Below, one piece after another: positions 58,780-64,000 of a DNA stretch of 64,000 bases (position 1 is its first letter; every line of letters begins with the position of its first letter). Source of the stretch: Pirellulales bacterium. Lineage in GTDB: Bacteria; Planctomycetota; Planctomycetia; Pirellulales; PALSA-1355. The stretch lies in contig JALHMI010000015.1 in assembly GCA_022844125.1 (NCBI GenBank), forward strand, positions 62,001-126,000, in the 5' to 3' direction. Both the position numbers and the translations under genes were made by a program. Below the pieces are notes generated by a model that was not told the origin of the DNA, made no database searches, and worked only from the letters and a program-made list of their open reading frames with translations.

Positions 58780-61398
58780 ATGCGTCTTCGTTCGCAAAGC
58801 TGGTTAAACCTGCTGATCGGATCGTTGCTGGTCTCTGTCGTGATGAACGGCGCGGTTTCCTATTTTAATTTGCGCGAGCTCCGCGAGAGTGCTCGCCAGG
58901 TTACCAGGTCTCATGCCGTGCTCGAAGCGATTGAGTCGACGCTCTCCACGCTCACCGACGCGGAGACTGGACAGCGGGGCTACCTGCTCGCGCACGATCC
59001 TGAGTACCTCGTCCCTTACGACGCCGCGGTGTCGCGCGTCGCCGAAGAGCTTCACGAGTTGAGTGCTCTGTCGTCGGACACTCCCCATCTCTCGAGCCGC
59101 CTGGCCGAGATCGAGGAGCTCGCCTCGCGCAAGCTGGGTGAACTCGCCGAAACGGTGGCCTTGGCGCAAAACGGCCAGTTTGATCAAGCCATCGAAATGG
59201 TACGGACGGACTGCGGCAAACAAACGATGGACCGTTTACGCGCCGTTGTCAGCCAGTTGCGACAGGAGGAACGCGGCCTGCTCGCCGAGCGCGCGCAGGC
59301 AGATGCCGGCGCCTTTCGCCGTGCAGTCGTGGGGGTCATCACCGCGGCGCTCGTCGGAATGGGCGCACTCGGCGCCGTGCTCGCGGTTCTGTACCGGCAT
59401 CTGCGCTCGATGTTCCGGTTCAACCAGCGATTGCACGAACAACAGGATCTTCTCCGGGCTACGCTGCTCAGTATTGGCGATGCGGTTATCGTGACGGATG
59501 TCCACGGGAAGATCAATCTTTTGAATCCCATCGCTGAGCGCCTGACGGGATGGTCACTCGCCGAAGCCGTCGGCGGCGAGCTGACCGAAGTCTTTCGGAT
59601 CGTGAATGAAACCACACGCGCGCCGGTCGAGAATCCTGCCTTGCGCTCGCTTCGCGAAGGAAAGATCGTCGGGCTGGCAAATCATACGATCCTGATCGGC
59701 AAGTCGGGCGCGGAATGGCCGATCGACGACAGCGCGGCGCCGATTCGCACTGCCGAAGGTGAACTGTGTGGTGCGGTGCTTGTATTTCGAGACATTACCG
59801 CGCGCAAACAGCAGGAAGCGGCGATGCAGACGCAAACCGTCGCCCTGCAATCGGCTAACACACGCCTGAGCGACCTGCTCGCCGAACTCCGAGCAAGCGA
59901 GGAGTTGTTTCACGGCATGGCCGACTCCATTCCACAACTCGCCTGGATGACTCGGCCCGACGGGCATATCTACTGGTACAACAAACGCTGGTACGAGTAC
60001 ACGGGTGCCACGCCCGAGCAGGTGGAAGGCTGGGGCTGGCAGTCTGTTCAGGATGCGAATGAGCTTCCGCGCGTGATGGCAAATTGGAAAGCCGCGCTGG
60101 CGTCGCAGCAGCCTTGGGAGGATACCTTTCCGCTGCGCCGTCACGATGGAGCGATGCGCTGGCACCTTTCGCGGGCAGTTCCGGTCCGCAACGAGCATGG
60201 CGAAGTCGTTCGCTGGTTTGGCACAAATACCGATGTGACCGAACGACTTGAAATGGAACAGGCCCTGCGCGAAGCAGATCACCGGAAGGACGAGTTTCTG
60301 GCGACGCTCGCGCATGAACTCCGCAATCCCATCGCACCGATCAGCAACGCCCTGCAAGTCTGGCCGATGGTCGAGAATGATCCGGCGGAGGTCGAAAAAC
60401 TCCGCGCGATCATGGAACGGCAAATCCGCCAGATGAGCCGCTTGATCGATGATCTGCTCGATGTCTCGCGGATCACCCGCGGCAAGATCCAGTTGCGTTG
60501 CCAGCCGGTTGATCTGAATACGATCATCGAGGGCGCTGTCGAGGCGGTTGCGCCGCTGATCGAGTCTTGTGCCCATCATCTCGAGGTGGTCAAGACCGAG
60601 ACGCCGACGATGGTCGATGGCGATGTCGCCCGGCTCACGCAGATCGTCGGCAACCTGCTCAACAACGCCGCGAAGTACACGCCGCGGGAGGGGAAGCTGC
60701 GAATCGCGGTCGAGCGTCAGGGGGCCGAGGCGATCATTCGAGTTGCCGACAATGGAGCCGGCATCCCGGCGAACATGCTCCTGAGTATTTTCGACATGTT
60801 TCAACAGGTGGATCAAACGCTTGACCGCGCCCACGGCGGATTGGGACTGGGATTGACGCTGGTTCAGCGACTGGTCGCCCTGCACGGCGGCGAAGTCGCT
60901 GCCCATAGCGAAGGGGAGGGGCGGGGCAGTGAGTTTGTTATTCGGCTGCCGCTCCTCGCTGAGCAAGCGTCCACAACCCAGGTCAACCCGCCTGTCCAGC
61001 GTGCCGCCGTGCCACGCCACCGTGTGCTAGTCGTCGACGACGTCTACGCCTCCGCTAAAACCCTTGCCATGATGCTGCAGAGCATCAATCAGGACGTCGA
61101 AATTGCCAATGACGGCCCCAGCGCCATCGAACAGGCCGACAGCTGCCGTCCCGATATCGTATTTCTGGACATTGCGATGCCCGGCATGAATGGTTATGAC
61201 GTGGCACGACTACTACGTCAGAAGCCGGAACTCGCCAGCACTTATCTCGTGGCACTTACCGGTTATGGTCATGAAGACGATCGTCGTCGGGCGATCGAGG
61301 CTGGTTTTCATCAGCATCTGACGAAGCCTACCAGTATCGATCAGCTTACGCAGTTGTTGTCGACGCTGCCCGTAGCGGGCAAGGCCACCCCAGTTTAA
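58780..61398 (+). CDS. Hybrid histidine kinase (CHASE3, two PAS, HisKA, HATPase, receiver)
   Basis: 872 residues, ATG 58780. A membrane helix (SWLNLLIGSLLVSVVMNGAV), a CHASE3 sensor domain (ETGQRGYLLAHDPEYLVPYD), and a second helix near residues 180-205 mark a periplasmic sensor. Then follow two PAS domains (about 225-350 and 365-490, the second with WYEYTGATPEQVEGWGW), HisKA with His512 in LAHELRNPI, an intact HATPase (NLLNNAAKYT, DNGAGIP, GGLGLGLTLV), and a C-terminal receiver with Asp797 in FLDIAMPG. It likely signals to the sigma-54 regulator directly or via the HPt protein. Its stop overlaps the HPt stop in TTAA. Confidence 0.93.
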   Translation: MRLRSQSWLNLLIGSLLVSVVMNGAVSYFNLRELRESARQVTRSHAVLEAIESTLSTLTDAETGQRGYLLAHDPEYLVPYDAAVSRVAEELHELSALSSDTPHLSSRLAEIEELASRKLGELAETVALAQNGQFDQAIEMVRTDCGKQTMDRLRAVVSQLRQEERGLLAERAQADAGAFRRAVVGVITAALVGMGALGAVLAVLYRHLRSMFRFNQRLHEQQDLLRATLLSIGDAVIVTDVHGKINLLNPIAERLTGWSLAEAVGGELTEVFRIVNETTRAPVENPALRSLREGKIVGLANHTILIGKSGAEWPIDDSAAPIRTAEGELCGAVLVFRDITARKQQEAAMQTQTVALQSANTRLSDLLAELRASEELFHGMADSIPQLAWMTRPDGHIYWYNKRWYEYTGATPEQVEGWGWQSVQDANELPRVMANWKAALASQQPWEDTFPLRRHDGAMRWHLSRAVPVRNEHGEVVRWFGTNTDVTERLEMEQALREADHRKDEFLATLAHELRNPIAPISNALQVWPMVENDPAEVEKLRAIMERQIRQMSRLIDDLLDVSRITRGKIQLRCQPVDLNTIIEGAVEAVAPLIESCAHHLEVVKTETPTMVDGDVARLTQIVGNLLNNAAKYTPREGKLRIAVERQGAEAIIRVADNGAGIPANMLLSIFDMFQQVDQTLDRAHGGLGLGLTLVQRLVALHGGEVAAHSEGEGRGSEFVIRLPLLAEQASTTQVNPPVQRAAVPRHRVLVVDDVYASAKTLAMMLQSINQDVEIANDGPSAIEQADSCRPDIVFLDIAMPGMNGYDVARLLRQKPELASTYLVALTGYGHEDDRRRAIEAGFHQHLTKPTSIDQLTQLLSTLPVAGKATPV

Positions 61399-61811
61399 TG
61401 CCGCTCGCCGGACGAGTTCTGCCGTCGAAACTCGTTCAAGCTCGCTTGCAGCCGTCCCAACTCGCGTTCCATATCCTGAAAGCAAGCCTGCGCGCGTTGT
61501 CCGTCGCGATGGTGCGCAGACTGCTCGACGGCCGCAGCGGCCGAAGCGAGTTGTCCTGCATCGAAATTGACAGACAGCCCCTTTAGGCTGTGAGCCGCAC
61601 GCTCGAGTGCTGGCAAGTTGCTCTGCCGGATTGACTCGCGAGCAGCTTCGAGCAGCTTGGGACTATCCTCCAGAAACAGCACGACGATTTCGGCGAAGAG
61701 CCGCGGGTCTCCGCCCAAACGAGCGAGCGAGCGGTCATAATCGAACAGCGCCGAAGGCCTTCGACGGCCAGCCTCCGACCCCGCAGGTGTGACTCTGTCC
61801 ATTGCGCACAT
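61395..61811 (-). CDS. HPt-domain phosphotransfer protein
   Basis: 138 residues from ATG 61811, with GGAG eight bases upstream; the frame is open to 61871. A four-helix HPt domain with phospho-His in AAHSLKGLSVNF, preceded by LFAEIVVLFLEDSPKLLEAA. It has no kinase or receiver domain. It is the usual third step in a His-Asp-His-Asp relay and is encoded tail-to-tail with the hybrid kinase, whose receiver it presumably serves. Confidence 0.9.
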   Translation of the reverse strand: MCAMDRVTPAGSEAGRRRPSALFDYDRSLARLGGDPRLFAEIVVLFLEDSPKLLEAARESIRQSNLPALERAAHSLKGLSVNFDAGQLASAAAAVEQSAHHRDGQRAQACFQDMERELGRLQASLNEFRRQNSSGERH

Positions 61812-62050
61812 AATATCTGCTCCAGCTTCGCCCCATCTGGAATCTGACCTCACGACACGATCGATCCACACGGAATAACATCGATAATATGCCGAGGCTC
61901 ATCGCCAACAGCCGTCGCATATCGCGTGCCGAATCGACGAATGCCGCTCTTCTGAATCGTGGCGCTTTAGAAAGGCGGCAGTCCAGGTCCAGAATTGATT
62001 GCTTGCCCCACGAGCTGGTTTCACGACGCTCATTCGCGGCCGGAACGCCA

Positions 62051-62083
62051 AAGGACCGACGGGAATTGCTCCCGCCGGTCCTT
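62051..62083 (-). terminator. Strong hairpin downstream of the PEP-CTERM gene
   Basis: AAGGACCGACGGGA and TCCCGCCGGTCCTT form a 14-base stem with one mismatch and a five-base loop, 30 bases past the PEP-CTERM stop. It carries a short T run on the minus strand. A good intrinsic-type terminator. Confidence 0.7.
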
Positions 62084-62112
62084 GTGAATCCGCTCAATGC
62101 AGGATCGCCTGG

Positions 62113-62823
62113 TTACTTACGACGACGGGGCGCGTAGGCAGACAGGCCGATCATGGCCATCGCGACCAGGACAATCGTTGAAGGTTCGGGCACGGCGGTC
62201 GGATATTGACGGAGAGTGAAACGCACGATGTCATCCGGAACGTCGATTCGCAGGGTGTATAATTGCAGCGCCAAATTGTGGAGGCCGCCGCTGAACACCA
62301 GCACGTCTTCGCTGGTCGCGACCGCTCCAAAGGCACCCGAAGTGGGTAGCAGGTCGTAGTCCGGGGCGTCAAAATCCAGCCCGTCACCCGCGGGCGACTC
62401 GAAGAAATCGCTGCCGATCTCGAAGCCCAGCACCATGGTGTAGGCGTTCCAGAAGATGCCGGTGTCGTTGTCGACCGACTCGCTGACTTTGTATTCCGTG
62501 ACGCCGTCGGTTCCGCTGACGTTGAACTCGATGTCGATGTAGCCGACGTTGTCGAATCGTTTGATCGGCACCGTGATGTTGTTATCCGCAGGACCGCCGC
62601 CCGTTTGATTGTCGTTGTTTACGCTTACTGTCGAGATGACCGGAACGCTCACGGTTCCCAATCCGGGACCGGAGATGCTGTTCACCGAGTCGATGCGCCC
62701 GGCTCTAGCGGTGAGCGGCAGGCACAGCATTGCTGCGAGCAGCGGGAAAAAGAGCCGTCCAGCGGTCCGGCTCGCACGGCGCGAAGCGCCGCAGAAGTTG
62801 ATCGATCGAACTGTTTTTTTCAT
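62113..62823 (-). CDS. PEP-CTERM sorting-domain protein
   Basis: 236 residues from ATG 62823, which opens into a signal peptide (KKTVRS, hydrophobic LFFPLLAAMLCLPL, cleavage near ARAGR); the frame extends to 62889. The C-terminus is a classical PEP-CTERM tripartite tail: VPEPSTIVL, a hydrophobic helix, then basic RRRK. The mature part is strand-rich and acidic, resembling secreted planctomycete proteins. It is exported, then probably processed by exosortase and attached at the surface or in the matrix. Exosortase is not in this window. Confidence 0.9.
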   Translation of the reverse strand: MKKTVRSINFCGASRRASRTAGRLFFPLLAAMLCLPLTARAGRIDSVNSISGPGLGTVSVPVISTVSVNNDNQTGGGPADNNITVPIKRFDNVGYIDIEFNVSGTDGVTEYKVSESVDNDTGIFWNAYTMVLGFEIGSDFFESPAGDGLDFDAPDYDLLPTSGAFGAVATSEDVLVFSGGLHNLALQLYTLRIDVPDDIVRFTLRQYPTAVPEPSTIVLVAMAMIGLSAYAPRRRK

Positions 62824-63356
62824 GGGCGTGTTTGCAAGCCATCGCCGGCAGACTGCCTCTTTCCCTGACGTGCACGTGAGATGGCTCACTCGATGAATCG
62901 AGCGAAAACCAGGGGCGTCGGAAATGAGTGTGCTTCTACGAAAAGCGGACGACGACTTTGACGTCCAAGTGAGCCGGCACGAGCCTGCCCCGTTATCACA
63001 CGGTGAAGGTGCTTGCGCAGGATTGAGTAGCTATTGCGGCAGAAGCACGTTCTGCACGGCGATCACTAGCTTACTCCATAGGGGTGGGGGGGCTCATAGT
63101 TGCAGATTCACGACGTACCGTTAGCATAATCCCGGGGGGTCGGTCGTCAACTACTTTTGCTGCGATATTTTGCGTAAATTGTGGACCAACCCACACGGCG
63201 AATCAGCGGGCATGGGGCCACGTTCGAACAACCGGGCGCGTGTTCGTAAGCGACAATGCGGCATCGGTTTCCGGCCGCGAAGCTCGCCGGCTCTGGCAGC
63301 CCAATCTTCGCTTCAGTCCGCTCGACAATCGTCCCTGCGACGACACAACGATAGCC
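62824..63356. other. 533-base gap upstream of the PEP-CTERM gene
   Basis: Non-coding as far as I can see, apart from the palindrome at 62889-62902. I checked for a sigma-54 site: a TGGC-like/TTGC pair near 62832-62850 has the wrong spacing. Open frames here (62924-63124 and 63084-63626) do not look like protein. Confidence 0.5.
62889..62902. promoter_or_regulatory. Possible operator palindrome upstream of the PEP-CTERM gene
   Basis: CTCGAT-GA-ATCGAG, a perfect six-base inverted repeat, lies 66-79 bases before the PEP-CTERM start. A regulator site is possible, but such short palindromes occur by chance. Confidence 0.3.
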
Positions 63357-64000
63357 CTAGCCGGACAGGCTGTCGGCCGCCGTGAACTCGAAAGAAGACC
63401 GGAATTGCACTCGGATCATCGCCCGGGCTCGTTCCACGTCGCGGTCACGGATTGCGGCCAGCAGTTCCCGGTGCTCCCACAGAATGCGTTCGGCCGATGC
63501 TGCCGAGGGCTCGGCATGCGGGGCAATTTGAAAGAATTGGACCAGGACCTGCTGCATGCCAGCTATGAGTTCCGAGCCAGTCATTCGCAGAATCTGGGCA
63601 TGAAACTCCAGATCAAGCTGCACTGAACGTTCGCTACGGGTATCGCTTTGCAGAGCCACCTCCATTTCGGCAGTGATCTGGGCGAGACGCTCGATCTGCT
63701 GCTCGGTTGCAGCCCGGATGGCGAGTTCGATCGCGCCGACCTCCAAGCAGTAGCGGAGCCTGGCAACTTCCTGCCAGTCGTGCGGCGAGTTGGCCAGCGA
63801 AGGCAAGCTGTTTGACAGCAGGCGCAGGGGGTCCGGTCTCCGCACGAGGAGGCCTTTGCGTTTGCGTCCTTCGAGAATCCCCAGCGCCTGCAGGCGGCTC
63901 ACCGCCTCGCGCGCGACCGTGCGCGAAACGCCATATTCGGCGGCCAACTGGGCCTCGGTCATGAAGAAGCTTCCCGGCGCAAGCTGCTCGCCCTGGACTC
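63357..64000 (-). CDS. GntR/FadR-family transcriptional regulator (5' end beyond window)
   Basis: At least 214 residues. The reading frame continues past the ATG at 63962 to the window edge with GEQLAPGSFFMTEAQL, which matches the beginning of a GntR winged helix, so the true start lies outside. The winged helix-turn-helix (LAAEYGVSRTVAREAVSRL, then GILEGRKRKGLLV) is followed by an all-helical FCD effector domain with VARLRYCLEVGAIELAI and LEFHAQIL. Such regulators sense organic acids such as sugar acids, lactate or pyruvate. The controlled genes probably lie to the right. Confidence 0.9.
   Translation of the reverse strand, partial: VQGEQLAPGSFFMTEAQLAAEYGVSRTVAREAVSRLQALGILEGRKRKGLLVRRPDPLRLLSNSLPSLANSPHDWQEVARLRYCLEVGAIELAIRAATEQQIERLAQITAEMEVALQSDTRSERSVQLDLEFHAQILRMTGSELIAGMQQVLVQFFQIAPHAEPSAASAERILWEHRELLAAIRDRDVERARAMIRVQFRSSFEFTAADSLSG

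Noticed and set aside
59554-61020. 488-codon open frame on the minus strand
   Set aside because: Antisense to the PAS/HisKA/HATPase part of the hybrid kinase.
62832-62850. Possible sigma-54 promoter for the PEP-CTERM gene
   Set aside because: The GG and GC elements are 11 rather than 12 bases apart and flanking bases do not match TGGCAC-N5-TTGC.

Overview
The window most resembles the chromosome of a planctomycete, probably order Pirellulales. This rests on recognisable protein families rather than a database search: a BBP7-type outer-membrane barrel with the N-terminal YLRADYLLWW motif, a PEP-CTERM protein, many GTG/TTG starts, weak or absent Shine-Dalgarno sites on many genes, and high GC. 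I saw no tRNA, rRNA, insertion sequence, phage gene or CRISPR array.

1-16751 (minus strand) is a lipid/polyketide-type biosynthesis and export locus. It begins, in transcription order, with an ABC exporter (ATPase and two-lobed FtsX-type permease). A strong sigma-70-like promoter then precedes a class III aminotransferase, an acyl-AMP ligase, an MBL-fold hydrolase, a thioester reductase with an SCP2-like tail, and a very large synthase that runs off the left edge. The visible 2508 residues of the synthase read: ketosynthase; a second ketosynthase-like domain that lost its catalytic Cys and His residues (chain-length-factor-like); two ACPs; acyltransferase; two more ACPs; a domain resembling C45 penicillin-acyltransferase-type Ntn hydrolases that seems to lack its nucleophile; and the start of what looks like a ketoreductase region. 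I regard this locus as the best candidate for an undescribed system: a reductively released, possibly aminated, exported lipid.

16932-20869 (plus) holds two coupled secreted proteins of unknown function. 20909-30008 is a TetR-controlled RND efflux operon: a sigma-70-like promoter with a perfect palindrome at the predicted start site, a TetR repressor, an adaptor lipoprotein and two tandem RND pumps that share an extra hydrophobic insertion. 30075-33403 has a ClC-type chloride protein with CBS domains, a degenerate GGDEF protein and an isochorismatase-like hydrolase.

33381-48049 is an alpha-glucan/trehalose island: glycogen debranching enzyme (GH133-like), TreZ, TreY, GlgX, a TreS-maltokinase fusion and a second TreZ. 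Debranching, TreY/TreZ conversion of malto-oligosaccharides to trehalose, and TreS/maltokinase conversion of trehalose through maltose to maltose-1-phosphate are all encoded here, so glycogen and trehalose can be interconverted. No GlgE is seen in the window.

48487-54683 carries a mix: an Fpg/Nei-type DNA glycosylase, a Tat-exported purple-acid-phosphatase-like enzyme, the BBP7 barrel, an HpcH/HpaI aldolase, a HEAT-repeat protein and a small unknown. 54738-61811 is a phosphorelay cluster: a hybrid kinase-like protein with a degraded ATP-binding domain, a DUF1328 membrane miniprotein, a sigma-54 response regulator, a CHASE3/PAS hybrid kinase and a lone HPt protein. The right end has a PEP-CTERM protein and a GntR/FadR-type regulator cut by the window edge.
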